DNA of 64,000 nucleotides from Fuerstiella marisgermanici (GCF_001983935.1 NZ_CP017641.1:4092001-4156000), one strand, 5' to 3'. Shown: positions 7,676 to 17,929, numbered from the stretch's first letter. The notes: a model not told the origin generated them from the sequence alone. A program made the numbers and translations.

Positions 7676-10600
7676 TTCGCCTTCCATAACCAACCGAACC
7701 TCGACTTCTTTTCTGGCTTTTCGGGTGCCTTGATGGCGCTACCTGTCCTGCTGACGGAGACTGTTTTTTCGACCTTCATATCCGCGTTACGAACGGACGT
7801 TGTGGAATCGACCTGACCATTTGCCAAAGCGTTTATCGCGGTTTGTGGTTCGTTATCAGGTGAGGTCACGTCGGACTTCTGCTGTTCGGCAAAAGCAACT
7901 TGCTGCACGGACTGCGATGACGAACGCGACTGCAATTCAGGAATGGGAAGGCCCGGGTTTTCGGAGGGCGTTGGCGGGACATCCATCCCGTCTTTTTGAT
8001 GAAGGTATTGCTGCTGCGTTGGTGTGGTATTCGGAATCGGAGCCAGTTCAATGACTGGTGCTCCATCGGGAAAGATCACCGGCACTCCGTCGTCATTCAT
8101 CGAGCCGACAGTGTCTGGTCCGGCATCCAGCCATTCAAACACGTCTGATGAGACCCATGACATACGCGACATTTCGACCTGCTTCAGGTATTCGGCTTCA
8201 CTTCGTCCAGCGATCACATGCGGCGTCAGAATGATCAGCAGTTCCGTGCGGCGATTCGTGTGCCCGTCGTACCGAAACAGGTTGCCCAGCAATGGCAGGT
8301 CGCCCAGCCAAGGTACCCTGCGGCTTAACGTCTGGTTGCTGTTTGTAATTAGCCCGCCAATCACGATCGTCTGTCCGCTGGCCGCACTCACGGTGGTTTG
8401 AGCCGTCGTGACTTCGACGCGAGGAGATCGGATGACGGAACCGTCGTTGGAAACAGAAATTGGAATACCGTCTCGTTCCGGACCGACTTCAGATTTCTCC
8501 GCATCGATCTCCATAACAACATGGCCTTCGGGACTGATGCGAGGTGTGACGCCTAGCAAAAGCCCAACGTCTTCCAGTTCGAGGCTGTTAATTTGTCCCA
8601 GTTGAGTCAATTGGCTGTTCACGATTCGGGGCACGCGTTCCCCGACCTGAATAAATGCCTGCTGGTTGTCCAGTGTCATGATTTGCGGACGGCTGAGAAC
8701 TTCCATGCTGCCGCTTTGGTCCAATGCTCGCAGCAGCACGCTAACGTTTTCGCTGCTGGCAGAAAGGACCAGTCCGCCATATTCCAAATCACTGTTCACT
8801 CGGCCCAAACTAAAGTGCGACAACGCCTGACCGGCCACGGTCCCGGATGTGGCGCGGGATTGAGTGCTGCCGCTGTTGCCCAAAGGATTGTTGTTGAAGT
8901 CGAAGCCTGGCGAATTGGTAGCTCCGACAATATTCTGACTGGTCGTTGTGACAACTCCAGCCGCCGTTGATTCTGCTGCGGTGACGGTTGTCGTCAGGAG
9001 TTCACCCAGCAAGCTGCGATCAAACAACAGACTGTCCTGCAGTCCAAGCTCCACGCCGAATTCATGAAAGTTGTCCAGGTCGACCTCAGCCAGAATGACT
9101 TGAATCATTACCTGAGGCGGCTGCTCGTCGAGGTCTTCGACAAGCTCCAGAATCTGTTCGAAGTAGCGAGGCGTAGCGCTGATGATCAGGGAGTTGCGTA
9201 CGGGTTCCGGCACGACCACGACTTCCTGTTCGATCTGCTGAAATGGATTTAATCGTCCAGGAGCCGCCTGACTAACAATGCGTTCGCTGCGTAGAAAGTC
9301 GTTGACTGCTCGAGCGACATCAGTGGCAGGCGAGTTCTTCAGGCGATAGACGCGATTGACTCGATCCTGAGATTCCGTCTGATCCAATCTCAGCAGTAGC
9401 GCTTCAATAATTTGCAGGTCACCGCTTGTCCCCGTGGCAACAATCGTGTTGGTACGAACGTCGACGGAGAAACGAACGGGAACCAGCGATGATTCGCCGT
9501 CGGCTGTGGCCAACTGAGGTACCGTCGACGTTGTGGCTACCGGAAACAGCGAACGCAGAAGCAGGACCATCTCGCTGGCGTCGCCATTGTGAACTTCGAA
9601 GACCTTAATCTGAGCTGAGGCGGCTGGTGATTCGTCCAGCTGTTCGATCAGACGCTCAATCAGCGGCAAACTTTCTTCCGGCCCCGTGATAAAGATACTG
9701 TTGGTTCGAACGTCTGGTGTCAGCGTTACGCTGTCCAGCAGTCCCGACGTAACTACTCGCTGGCCATCCGGCTGGACAAGCAACATTTCCAGGGCTGCCG
9801 AACGTCGTCCAGTCGTACCGCCTCGCGCCGCAGTGATGGCCGATGTAATCGTTGAAGCTACGTCGGTCGCAAGAGAATTCTTTAGACGCACCATCTTGGC
9901 CTGATTGACCGAAGCGGCCGATCCCACATCCAGTCTCTGAATTAGCTGAGCCACCTCTTCCATATCGCGAGGCGATGCGTTCACGATCAGGCTGTTGGTC
10001 CGCGGATTCGATGACACGTTCACGTCCGGCCCCATGCCGCCGCGACCGTTCAGAAATTCCGTGATGATCTGTGTTACTTCAGCCACCGGGGCAAAGCGAA
10101 GCGGAAAGACTTTCATTTGTGTGCCCGGCGAAACCGGCTTGTCCAGCTTGCGGATCAGCTGTTTGGCCGCATTGACGGCTTCTCCCCAGCCGATGAGCAG
10201 CAACGCATTCGGCTTCACGAGTGGCGTGATTGAAATGCGTCCCTGCAACGGACCAGTGAGTTCGTCCATGACGTCTTCGATGACGTCATTCAGCGCACCG
10301 TCCTGAACATGCTGCAGAAAGTAGACTTCGATTTCCGGCGCGGTTTCGTCACTCAGCTTTTCAATTTCCTGAATGATGCGCACCAGTTCTTCGACGTCGG
10401 GATCGCGTCCTCGCAGGATCAACACATCCAGATCCGGCAACGGTTGCACCGTGACATCACTCGATGGACGCCGCAAACCAGCGTCTGAATTGTCAGGCGG
10501 AGGCGCTGTTCCGAGTGCGTTGGCTGGGCCAGCTTTGTTGGCATCGTCATCCACTTGCTGAACAAACCCGGCCGGTCGAACTCGCAGGTTGGCCCACAAG

Positions 10601-11625
10601 TCAGCCGTTGAACTCTGAGCGTTCTCCATTACTTCGCCGGAACCGGATGTCTGCTTCCACAGGTTAATGGCTTTGTTCAAAACATCCGGTGACACATTTT
10701 TTAGCGGCACAAAACGGAACGATTGTCCCGTCGTTCGGCTTTGAGAATCTTCGAAACGCTGGATCAACGCCGCGAACTGGCGGACCAGAGTGCGATCGCC
10801 CTGCAACTGACAAACATGCGTGTCGGTGTCGAACGACAGCATGGCGGTTGACGTTTCATTGGTTGTGTACCGAAAGCGATTGCTGTTTAGATCCTGCAGT
10901 TGAGTGCCCAACAGTCGCTTCAGCGCCTGTTGACATTGTTGAGCTGTGATTTGCTGCAGTCGGATTGATTTGGATTCCGTGGTCGACGAAACAGCCGTGA
11001 CAGTTGACTGAGGGAAAAGCACCGACGGATCAGCCACCTCAACAGGCACAGCACGGGTACTCGACGGCCACTGTCCCAGGCGTTGCGATGGTGTAGCGTT
11101 TTGTGTTTGGCTTTGTGAAGTTAACAGCTTTTCGAGCGCCTGATGCCTGGCCGGAGTCGCCACGACGAAGACCAAGCCCCGTTGCTGATCTGAGGTGATC
11201 TTTGCGTCTGGTCCGGCGATCTCGCGAATCTGCGGCAGCCGTTGCGGCAATGCCTGCGCGGAAACGGAATAGCTTTTCAAAACAGCCGCTTCGAATGCGG
11301 CGCGGGGAAGGACGGACGGGGCGGCGGTCTGAACGGCCGACGGTTTGTCGACTTCTTTGATTAACTGACTCGCCAACTGCTGGACGGTGGGTCCACCGCT
11401 GACGACCACTTGTTTCTGTTCTGCGTCGGCAATCACGCGAACACCGGCCGCCTGGTCGCCGAGCAATTCGCTCAGCATACGGCGCACTTCAACGGGCGCA
11501 ACGTGCTTCACCGAATAGATGCGGAAAGATTGTTCTTCCCACTGCCCGCCTGCATTGCTGCAGGTCGCGCCAATGACCATCACTGTGGCGATAGCCGTGG
11601 CCATACTGTGCCACCATTGTTTCAT
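7672..11625 (-). CDS. gspD: Type II secretion secretin GspD with about nine N-type domains
   Basis: 1,317 residues; usual GspD is about 650-700. After a signal peptide (about 1-25) come about nine N1/NolW-like repeats, each starting with a strand such as FRIYSVKHVAPVEV or MKVFPLRFAPVAEV and ending in a helix such as VAQLIQRLD. The secretin core spans about 836-1139, with VLSRPQIMTLDNQQA, VGERVP, VGLLLGVTPRIS, GQTIVIGGLI and the closing VPWLGDLPLLGNLF and LLIILTPHVI. A C-terminal tail of about 175 residues is low-complexity. It forms the outer-membrane channel of the secretion system. It is the penultimate gene of the operon, separated from gspM by 452 bp, and the start has a purine-rich site (GGGAGCGG). 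The extended N-domain stack implies an unusually long periplasmic vestibule. Confidence 0.93.
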   Translation of the reverse strand: MKQWWHSMATAIATVMVIGATCSNAGGQWEEQSFRIYSVKHVAPVEVRRMLSELLGDQAAGVRVIADAEQKQVVVSGGPTVQQLASQLIKEVDKPSAVQTAAPSVLPRAAFEAAVLKSYSVSAQALPQRLPQIREIAGPDAKITSDQQRGLVFVVATPARHQALEKLLTSQSQTQNATPSQRLGQWPSSTRAVPVEVADPSVLFPQSTVTAVSSTTESKSIRLQQITAQQCQQALKRLLGTQLQDLNSNRFRYTTNETSTAMLSFDTDTHVCQLQGDRTLVRQFAALIQRFEDSQSRTTGQSFRFVPLKNVSPDVLNKAINLWKQTSGSGEVMENAQSSTADLWANLRVRPAGFVQQVDDDANKAGPANALGTAPPPDNSDAGLRRPSSDVTVQPLPDLDVLILRGRDPDVEELVRIIQEIEKLSDETAPEIEVYFLQHVQDGALNDVIEDVMDELTGPLQGRISITPLVKPNALLLIGWGEAVNAAKQLIRKLDKPVSPGTQMKVFPLRFAPVAEVTQIITEFLNGRGGMGPDVNVSSNPRTNSLIVNASPRDMEEVAQLIQRLDVGSAASVNQAKMVRLKNSLATDVASTITSAITAARGGTTGRRSAALEMLLVQPDGQRVVTSGLLDSVTLTPDVRTNSIFITGPEESLPLIERLIEQLDESPAASAQIKVFEVHNGDASEMVLLLRSLFPVATTSTVPQLATADGESSLVPVRFSVDVRTNTIVATGTSGDLQIIEALLLRLDQTESQDRVNRVYRLKNSPATDVARAVNDFLRSERIVSQAAPGRLNPFQQIEQEVVVVPEPVRNSLIISATPRYFEQILELVEDLDEQPPQVMIQVILAEVDLDNFHEFGVELGLQDSLLFDRSLLGELLTTTVTAAESTAAGVVTTTSQNIVGATNSPGFDFNNNPLGNSGSTQSRATSGTVAGQALSHFSLGRVNSDLEYGGLVLSASSENVSVLLRALDQSGSMEVLSRPQIMTLDNQQAFIQVGERVPRIVNSQLTQLGQINSLELEDVGLLLGVTPRISPEGHVVMEIDAEKSEVGPERDGIPISVSNDGSVIRSPRVEVTTAQTTVSAASGQTIVIGGLITNSNQTLSRRVPWLGDLPLLGNLFRYDGHTNRRTELLIILTPHVIAGRSEAEYLKQVEMSRMSWVSSDVFEWLDAGPDTVGSMNDDGVPVIFPDGAPVIELAPIPNTTPTQQQYLHQKDGMDVPPTPSENPGLPIPELQSRSSSQSVQQVAFAEQQKSDVTSPDNEPQTAINALANGQVDSTTSVRNADMKVEKTVSVSRTGSAIKAPEKPEKKSRFGWLWKAK

Positions 11626-12077
11626 TCCGCCGCTCCCTGGAACATGACCGTTTCAGGAGACCGACCACTGTCGATTTCCCGGAGTCCAATGCGACAACGT
11701 AGTTCGCGGCTGCCTGCCCGACAACGGCGAATGGCATGACCGATCACTGGAGACCGGTTTCATTGCTGCGGTCCTTGCCGTCAGCGGCAGATGCTGCTGT
11801 TGAGATTCCTGGCGCAGCAGATAGGGATGTGGGCTGGCGAACTGATTCCTGCGGAATCTGCGGGAGCATCGGCGTCGGCACACTGCCGCCCACGCTCTTG
11901 AGCGCCTTCGAAGTTCTCAGGCGGCATTGTTCGAGCGTCGTCTTCGTGGAGGCGACGTGGCCAGATCGTGGCCTCGTTGCCCCCTCTCCCCCAACGCTGC
12001 GCTGGGAGAGGTTGAGGCCGGCCGGCGCTGAAGCCCAATGCCGCACGATCTGCGGAGCCCAGCTTGCGGAACAGCGC
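11626..12077. other. 452-bp break in the secretion operon with a hairpin repeat
   Basis: No gene is supported. A Pro/Ser/Ala-rich minus-strand open frame (11744-12121) overlaps the gspM end but resembles no family. At 11982-12011 a hairpin with arms ccctctccc/gggagagg around aacgctgcgct resembles dispersed planctomycete intergenic palindromes. It may be an insertion of a repeat or the decayed trace of a small gene between gspM and gspD. Confidence 0.5.
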
Positions 12078-12959
12078 CTATGTGCCTGATTGCCGCGTGG
12101 CTTCAGCAAAGCTCTGACCAATGTTCAGCGTGAGCCGGTCTTCGCCCGATTGAATCACGACGCTCTCCTCATTCACATCGACGATCTGACCGCTCAAGGC
12201 TGTGGTATCGAAGTCGGCTCCGGCGGCCAACTTGTGAACTCGATCATTGATCTGCTCTGTAATCCACGCCGTTGGAATGCCGTTGCGGTACGTCACCGCA
12301 CTTAGGATCGTCAGCTTCATAGGATCCTGATTGTTAATGCCGATCCCAAAGATGTTGTCGCGTGCAATCACACCGTAGTCTCGCAACTGATCAGACGCCA
12401 GGTTGCCTGACGTGCCTTTGGGAAGCGACTTTCTTTTGGCGCCCGGCACCACCAACGCTTCGACGCTCATTGACCAATCGAACTGGCCTGACGTCGAAAC
12501 GGGACTAAGCCGCAGATTGACAATGCGATGCAGTTGAGCCGAATTTTCGATCTGAAAAAGAGCGGTCGTAATTTGCGGCAAAGTTCCTCGCGCCTGCACG
12601 TTGAAAGGCATGGACCGATACAAGCCGCGACGATTGGCGGGCGAACCGGAATCCACCGTCGCACTTCTTAACTTTGCGGACCGAACTGTTTCCAGCAGCC
12701 AGTTTCGGTACAGCGATCGAGCCGTTTCCGTATCGGATGGCAGCGACATCTTTTGCCACGCCACAATCTTCTGACCGGCTTCACGGCTCTCGGCCAACAA
12801 GGCTTCGCGCTTTTTGATGTTCTCACGCAGTTCGTTGTTCTCGCCATTCAACTGCCGCAGCGGGCCCTGAATCATGGACGACAGCACGTAGTCGCCCGCG
12901 CGAGCGACGCCCATTAGAATCAGCAACCCAAGCAGAATTTGTTGTCGCTCCAGCTTCAT
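12078..12959 (-). CDS. gspM: GspM/PilO-like inner-membrane protein of the secretion system
   Basis: 293 residues. One N-terminal membrane segment (about 5-25) is followed by a coiled coil (LRQLNGENNELRENIKKREALLAE, about 35-60) and a ferredoxin-like domain around 115-170, as in GspM/PilO. The C-terminal 100 residues (VIARDNIFGIG, then ILSAVTYRNGIPTAWI and a final VIQSGEDRLTLNIGQSF) look like the GspC/PilP homology-region type, so this may combine M and C functions; no separate gspC is seen. It overlaps the preceding gspL-like gene by 4 bp (ATGA). Assigned from position, topology and the coiled coil rather than strong identity. Confidence 0.7.
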   Translation of the reverse strand: MKLERQQILLGLLILMGVARAGDYVLSSMIQGPLRQLNGENNELRENIKKREALLAESREAGQKIVAWQKMSLPSDTETARSLYRNWLLETVRSAKLRSATVDSGSPANRRGLYRSMPFNVQARGTLPQITTALFQIENSAQLHRIVNLRLSPVSTSGQFDWSMSVEALVVPGAKRKSLPKGTSGNLASDQLRDYGVIARDNIFGIGINNQDPMKLTILSAVTYRNGIPTAWITEQINDRVHKLAAGADFDTTALSGQIVDVNEESVVIQSGEDRLTLNIGQSFAEATRQSGT

Positions 12960-14614
12960 CGCTGACCTCCCGAAGCTGTGGCCTTGATACTCTTGCTGCT
13001 GCCGGTCGGCGCCTTAGCAGTCTTCGGGGCGGGACCTTTTGTTAAAGCTTTCGAAGTCGTCTTGCTGGCTGCCTTAACGGACGCAGCAGCCGCCACTTCG
13101 CTGGGTTCGGCCGTGCGATGGCTGGTGTACTTGTCTTTGCTGCGACTTTTCAACGGCATCGTGGTTTGAAAACTCCAGAGACTCTTCTTGCCGTCTTTGA
13201 TCTCTCGAATGCCTGGCGTTTTGGGTGCGTGCCAGGAATCGCGGAGTTGTTCTTCCATTTTGCGAATCACATCGGGACTCTGGCTGATTCCTCGAAACGA
13301 AACCGTGTAGCCAGAGCCAGACGCTGCACCGGAGAACTGCTGCAGAACCAGTTCCGGACTGGAAGGCGTGCGAATGGTGATGTCGCGAAGTTCGTCCAGC
13401 CAGTTCAGGCGACTCTTTTCCCAGGCCGCCAGTACTTTGGCCAGGTTGCGTTTGGAACGCGTTTCTTTCACAAGTTCATCCAGTTCACGCAGCCGTGCCT
13501 TCAACACAACATTTTCTGCCGTCGCGTCAGCAAACTGCATATGAACGTAGTACCAGCCGACGCCGATCAAGACGGCTGCTGCAGCCACAGTGGCCAAAAT
13601 GCGATTACGTTTTTGAGTGGCTTTGGGCGGACGTTTGGGATGCAGGAAGTCGACTGGCGGGGGCTGCCCCATCGCCGTTAGCTTTAGAGTCGCCACCAAA
13701 GGAGCGTAAGCGCTTAACGAAGCATCACCGGCCTCGCCTTCGACCAGCGAACGCATCGACTTTCGATCAACCCCAATGCCCAGTTGATCCGTAAGAGCCG
13801 CGACCAGGGCGGACGATTCCAGTTCGGAACCAATCACGACCACGTGACCGATTTCGATGTCCGGTCCGTCGACCGATTCGGCCGTGAGCAGTGTTCGAGA
13901 AACTTCGACGGCAATATACTCGGCTTCCTCATCGCCCTTCATTGCCGGAGCCAGCCGCAGACTTCGCGACATGACGGGAAGCTGGCGGTGCGTGACCAAC
14001 ATGTGAGCCGACTGATGCCCTTTACTGATGAGCAGCGTCGCCGACGAATCGTCTTCGTCTGGTGGAGGAGCAAACAGCGACAGTGAGTGAGTGACCACAA
14101 CTACGCTGGCTTGAGCACATCCGGATTCGGTTGCAAGCCGCTGAACCAGTTGCTGATCTGCTTCGGCCAGTGCCATAGCGTTTACGGTGCGACGACCTTC
14201 GTCGGTTTCCGGAAAAGCGATGAAGTCAATTACACTGTCTTCCGTCATTCCCGGCAACTGTCTTAACGCCATGTTGCGGACGATCGCCGGAAGTTCAGCG
14301 TCACTCGCCGGCGGAACAGCAAACGTCGCCGAATCGACCATTGCTCGATTCACACACAGCAGCAGCCGAGCCTTCGATGCTTTGAGTTCCTTCACCAAAG
14401 CGACAAGACATGCGACCGGATCTGTTTCCGCAGATGCCGCTGCGGGCGCGGCATCTTCTGCCGTGCTGGCATCCGTAGAATCATCCGACGCAGAAGGCAG
14501 CGCGGTCGGGCGCTCTCCTGACTGAATGACGCGCAGGACGCCATTCTTGCCTGATTCGCCGTAGACGAATCGCAGTGAGAACGGGTTCCAGCTGACAGCG
14601 AGTAGTTTGCTCAT
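12956..14614 (-). CDS. gspL: GspL-like protein, PilM-type actin fold joined to a PilN-like part
   Basis: 552 residues. The first about 310 resemble the cytoplasmic actin-like fold of PilM/GspL (N-terminal MSKLLAVSWNPFSLRFVYGE; VVVVTHSLSLF; LLISKGHQSAHML), with an acidic Ala-rich insertion at about 40-65. A single membrane segment at about 340-360 (ILATVAAAAVLIGVGWYYV) leads to a coiled coil and a PilN-like periplasmic domain (LDELRDITIRTPSSPELVL, then VSFRGISQSPDVI). A Lys/Ala/Ser-rich tail follows. It should couple the GspE ATPase to the pseudopilus assembly platform. It lies 8 bp after gspK and overlaps gspM by 4 bp. Confidence 0.8.
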   Translation of the reverse strand: MSKLLAVSWNPFSLRFVYGESGKNGVLRVIQSGERPTALPSASDDSTDASTAEDAAPAAASAETDPVACLVALVKELKASKARLLLCVNRAMVDSATFAVPPASDAELPAIVRNMALRQLPGMTEDSVIDFIAFPETDEGRRTVNAMALAEADQQLVQRLATESGCAQASVVVVTHSLSLFAPPPDEDDSSATLLISKGHQSAHMLVTHRQLPVMSRSLRLAPAMKGDEEAEYIAVEVSRTLLTAESVDGPDIEIGHVVVIGSELESSALVAALTDQLGIGVDRKSMRSLVEGEAGDASLSAYAPLVATLKLTAMGQPPPVDFLHPKRPPKATQKRNRILATVAAAAVLIGVGWYYVHMQFADATAENVVLKARLRELDELVKETRSKRNLAKVLAAWEKSRLNWLDELRDITIRTPSSPELVLQQFSGAASGSGYTVSFRGISQSPDVIRKMEEQLRDSWHAPKTPGIREIKDGKKSLWSFQTTMPLKSRSKDKYTSHRTAEPSEVAAAASVKAASKTTSKALTKGPAPKTAKAPTGSSKSIKATASGGQR

Positions 14615-14622
14615 GAAAAATA

Positions 14623-16278
14623 TCAGAATTCCGCGACGGCGGTTTCTAAACGACCAATCGATAAAGAAAGACCTAATTCAGATCGATCAAGCCAGTCTAG
14701 TCTTCGAGGAGATTCGTTGGCAGCATCGATCGTGACTTTTCGCCGCAGCACGGGGCCTCCGACCGGACGATAAACGATGATTTCGCCTGTATGGACATTG
14801 CCGCCCGTTGTCAGGTGCCGATAGATACGCCGGTACGTCGGGAGATCGACGATTTGGCGAGTCAGCAGCCACAATGTTGACTGCCGTTCAGCCTGGTCAA
14901 TACTTTCTCGTTGTCGAACCAGTTGCGACGCGGCGGCCGGGTCGTCGATGAGTGCTCGCAGAACGGCCTCCGATGCATGGTTGATATTGATTCGGCCGGT
15001 GACGACATCTGTCGATTCCGTCGTCAGTCGATCCTCCAGCAATGCAAACGTCGCCAGTGACGAAGGTTCGTCCGATCGCAGTGGACTGTTCACCAGCTGC
15101 CCTCCAACGGATGGCGGCAACTGTACGGAAGAATCGACAAGGTCGCTCAGATTAGTGATTGGTAGCGACGGCGACGCAGAGGCGTGGCTTCGCAATTCCG
15201 GCGAATTCGTACTGATGGTCAGCGGTGGGACACCGGGCGAAGTGGAAAAAGAAATCCCAAACAGACGGGCCAACACCACATAACGAGCAACGTCTTCGGG
15301 AAGAAAAGCCTGCAACCGTGATTCCAGTTCCTGCAGGTCGCTTGCCGTCACCGCCGCTGTGTCGCCGTTCAATCGCAGCCGCATTTCTCCGCTTGAGTCG
15401 CTGTTGCGTTCGGCAGATACCACCGTCAGATGCTGATGCCAGCCGTCGGCTTCAGTTTGATCTGTTGAAGCGTCTCCCGTTTGAACTTCCGAACGACCAC
15501 TTCCGTAAAACGCGGTTCGTGATACACCCTTGACGAAAAGAAGTTCCTCCAAGCTTTCGGGGACAGAGTTACGAACACGATACGGACGGTCCAGCCTCAG
15601 ATAGTATTCGGATTCTGCGCCGAATTCGCGAACGTCATCGTCAGCATCGATCCAGTCCAGAATGCCGTCGGCCGCTTCGTCTGTCATGCCGGGAATCTGC
15701 AACAGTGCGCGGCGGCCCCTGCCCGGTTCTTCGAAATCCCACTGCAACACAGTCGCCAGGTGCAGACGCGACGATTCGTTTTGAAGACCAAACTGGATTG
15801 GCGAATTCTGCAGGTTGGTTTCGTCGAACTCACTGCTCAGCTGTTCCAATCCCGAATCTGCCGCGGCAGCCAGATCTACGTCAGGCATGTCTGCCACCAC
15901 GGCGAACCGCCACATTATATCGAAGTCGGTCGAACGGTTTTCTGACGCTTCACTCAGGCCGTCCGCATTCGCAGTCGGCAGGTCTGTAAACGTAAGCGTC
16001 TTCGCCTGAAACAGGTGCGGCGCGTTTTGCAGCCTTGGAACCTGAGCAGGAAACTTCGCCCGTTGTTCGCAGATTGTCAGCAGATAGCTTTCCGCACTAA
16101 ACAGCATCTGTTGCCCCTGCAGCAGGTCGCCGTTGATTCGTGCCGCTTCGTATTCGGTCGTCATTTCGGCCAGAAAGCCAAAGCCTGCCAATGCGATCAT
16201 GACGACCAAAACCAGCACGACAATCAAAACGACGCCGTGTCGATCAGCCTGCCGCGAGCTTCTGAAAAATCGTTTCAT
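14623..16278 (-). CDS. gspK: Minor pseudopilin GspK
   Basis: 551 residues, longer than the usual 300-400. The N-terminus has a prepilin-like hydrophobic stretch (HGVVLIVVLVLVVMIALAGFGFLAEMTTEYEAARING), then helix-hairpin-helix/SAM-like segments typical of GspK: LLQIPGMTDEAADGILDWIDADDD at about 190-212 and PESLEELLFVKGVSRTAF near 240. A second such region near 440-455 (GRININHASEAVLRALI) matches the T2SSK family. It caps the pseudopilus tip with GspI and GspJ. It overlaps gspJ by 4 bp. Confidence 0.88.
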   Translation of the reverse strand: MKRFFRSSRQADRHGVVLIVVLVLVVMIALAGFGFLAEMTTEYEAARINGDLLQGQQMLFSAESYLLTICEQRAKFPAQVPRLQNAPHLFQAKTLTFTDLPTANADGLSEASENRSTDFDIMWRFAVVADMPDVDLAAAADSGLEQLSSEFDETNLQNSPIQFGLQNESSRLHLATVLQWDFEEPGRGRRALLQIPGMTDEAADGILDWIDADDDVREFGAESEYYLRLDRPYRVRNSVPESLEELLFVKGVSRTAFYGSGRSEVQTGDASTDQTEADGWHQHLTVVSAERNSDSSGEMRLRLNGDTAAVTASDLQELESRLQAFLPEDVARYVVLARLFGISFSTSPGVPPLTISTNSPELRSHASASPSLPITNLSDLVDSSVQLPPSVGGQLVNSPLRSDEPSSLATFALLEDRLTTESTDVVTGRININHASEAVLRALIDDPAAASQLVRQRESIDQAERQSTLWLLTRQIVDLPTYRRIYRHLTTGGNVHTGEIIVYRPVGGPVLRRKVTIDAANESPRRLDWLDRSELGLSLSIGRLETAVAEF

Positions 16279-17405
16279 CGAAACGATCCCTCCATGCCAC
16301 CCGCCAATGCGCTGACCGGACTGTGGACAGCATCAAGCAAAATGGTGCGTTCGAATCGCGTCGCACGGATGACCGTTGCGGACTCGTCCGCACCAGCTTC
16401 CGACAGCGTCGAAGCATCAGCGACTGAACCATCGCCGGTTCGCGCAGCGAACGGGTCAGCGTCGGGACCGGGCGGGTTCAGAAGGTCCATCTGCTGAACA
16501 TCGGTGCCGGAAACCACATCCAGGGATACTCGCACAGCGACTGGCAGACGGGACTCTTCATTCGCCGACCAATAGCCCTGCCAGGTCTGCCCGTTGAAGT
16601 ATTCGAACTGACAGTCCACAACTTCCGGAATTCGTTCGAAGCTAACAGCGGGCATTTCCGATTCTGTGTCTTCGGCATCATCAGCAAGGGAATCAGCCGC
16701 CGGAAACAGCAGAGCTTCCAAGGTCGCTCGCCCGACGCCCACATCATCGGTCGCCATGTTCTGCTCAGCTGTCGATTGTTGAGCGATCAGCGATTGGAAC
16801 TCAGCCGTGTTCGCCTGCAGCCGATACAAGCCGCTGCTTAGCGAATTCAGACTGTCCGCCCCGCCTGGTGCCTGAAGTTGATAGACAATGGTCTGAAATT
16901 CAGGCACGTCAACGGTTTCGTCGTCGGGCACCGGCGAATCGCTGGACAGCGAACCACCACCCAATTCATTCAGCAGGTCCATGTCGGATGGTGGTTCACG
17001 AACGGGTACCACAAAGCGTCGCACGCTTAACCGCATCGCGGTGGAGGTTCCAATCAACGAAAGCTGTACGGGCGGGGCCCCGGAAGGGGGTTCGTCGTCA
17101 AATGAATCTGCAAAATCCGGAAGACTGAATTCCAGCGTCTCTGAAAGGTCATCAATGGCCGCAGCCACCACAGGCTCTGACGGCGCAATAACTCCGCTCA
17201 GGTCTTCGTCGATCAGTTGAAAAACAGAACGCACTAACTGTTGCTGCGTCGTCTGATCTCGCCCCGCCGTCAGCAGGCTGTTGTACAGCGACATAACGCC
17301 CCACACTGACGACATCAGCGCCGATACCAGCACCATCGAAATGATCATTTCGATCAGTGTGTAGCCGCGACGTCGACCGATGCGGATGTTTGATTGGCCG
17401 GTCAT
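16275..17405 (-). CDS. gspJ: Minor pseudopilin GspJ
   Basis: 376 residues. The prepilin signal reads RRRGYTLIEMIISMVLVSALM with the conserved Glu after processing, followed by a pseudopilin-type head with acidic, Pro-rich insertions. The family motif region FEYFNGQTWQGYW near 275 and LPVAVRVSL near 290 fit the GspJ C-terminal fold. It is probably processed by a prepilin peptidase encoded outside the window and incorporated at the pseudopilus tip. It overlaps gspI and gspK by 4 bp each. Confidence 0.88.
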   Translation of the reverse strand: MTGQSNIRIGRRRGYTLIEMIISMVLVSALMSSVWGVMSLYNSLLTAGRDQTTQQQLVRSVFQLIDEDLSGVIAPSEPVVAAAIDDLSETLEFSLPDFADSFDDEPPSGAPPVQLSLIGTSTAMRLSVRRFVVPVREPPSDMDLLNELGGGSLSSDSPVPDDETVDVPEFQTIVYQLQAPGGADSLNSLSSGLYRLQANTAEFQSLIAQQSTAEQNMATDDVGVGRATLEALLFPAADSLADDAEDTESEMPAVSFERIPEVVDCQFEYFNGQTWQGYWSANEESRLPVAVRVSLDVVSGTDVQQMDLLNPPGPDADPFAARTGDGSVADASTLSEAGADESATVIRATRFERTILLDAVHSPVSALAGGMEGSFR

Positions 17406-17929
17406 CGGATGTCTCCGAGTAGCCCCGATTCCATGTCCGAAGCTGATTCTTCAGACGGTGAAATCCTGACCCAGCGATTCAACCGAAACGTCGTGGGCCG
17501 TGCAATACTGCCTTCCGGTACGACAGATTTCACCACCACCGACAAGAGTGTTAACCCGGGAACTTCGTCAACAGGTTGAGTCAGCACAGAATACGTCCAT
17601 TGCTGTTCGCTGCGTTGCACAGAAAACAACGCCGCTGCGGAGCTTGCTTCAGCGTTCAAGTCGGTTTCATCCGCGAACGCGGCCGCCGGTTGTAGCTGCG
17701 CCTGCTGCACGGGTTCCAGAGGTCTCAGGCCCAGCACAATTTCGTTGAGCGTTTGTTCGCACACGCGCTGAGCCTCGTCGTAGCGCTGTGCTTTCTGGCC
17801 AGTCGTGCGGCCCATTCCTGCAAGCCGAGCCAGGACGATGACGCTGCCCATTAAGATGGCGGTCGCCACGATGACTTCAATCAAACTGAAGCCTCGCCGC
17901 CGCTGATGTAACGTTGCACGTCGCATCAC
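17402..17929 (-). CDS. gspI: Minor pseudopilin GspI
   Basis: 175 residues with an N-terminal prepilin signal RRRGFSLIEVIVATAILMGSV and a GspI/PulI-like continuation (ARLAGMGRTTGQKAQRYDEAQRVC, then EIVLGLRPL). The head domain carries a long acidic stretch near 100. GspI forms the tip complex with GspJ and GspK. It overlaps gspH and gspJ by 4 bp each, giving tight translational coupling. Confidence 0.87.
   Translation of the reverse strand: MMRRATLHQRRRGFSLIEVIVATAILMGSVIVLARLAGMGRTTGQKAQRYDEAQRVCEQTLNEIVLGLRPLEPVQQAQLQPAAAFADETDLNAEASSAAALFSVQRSEQQWTYSVLTQPVDEVPGLTLLSVVVKSVVPEGSIARPTTFRLNRWVRISPSEESASDMESGLLGDIR

Noticed and set aside
11744-12121. Minus-strand 125-codon frame between gspM and gspD
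   Set aside because: Overlaps the gspM end, has Arg/Ser/Pro-rich composition, and contains a non-coding hairpin repeat; not convincing as a gspC or gspN.
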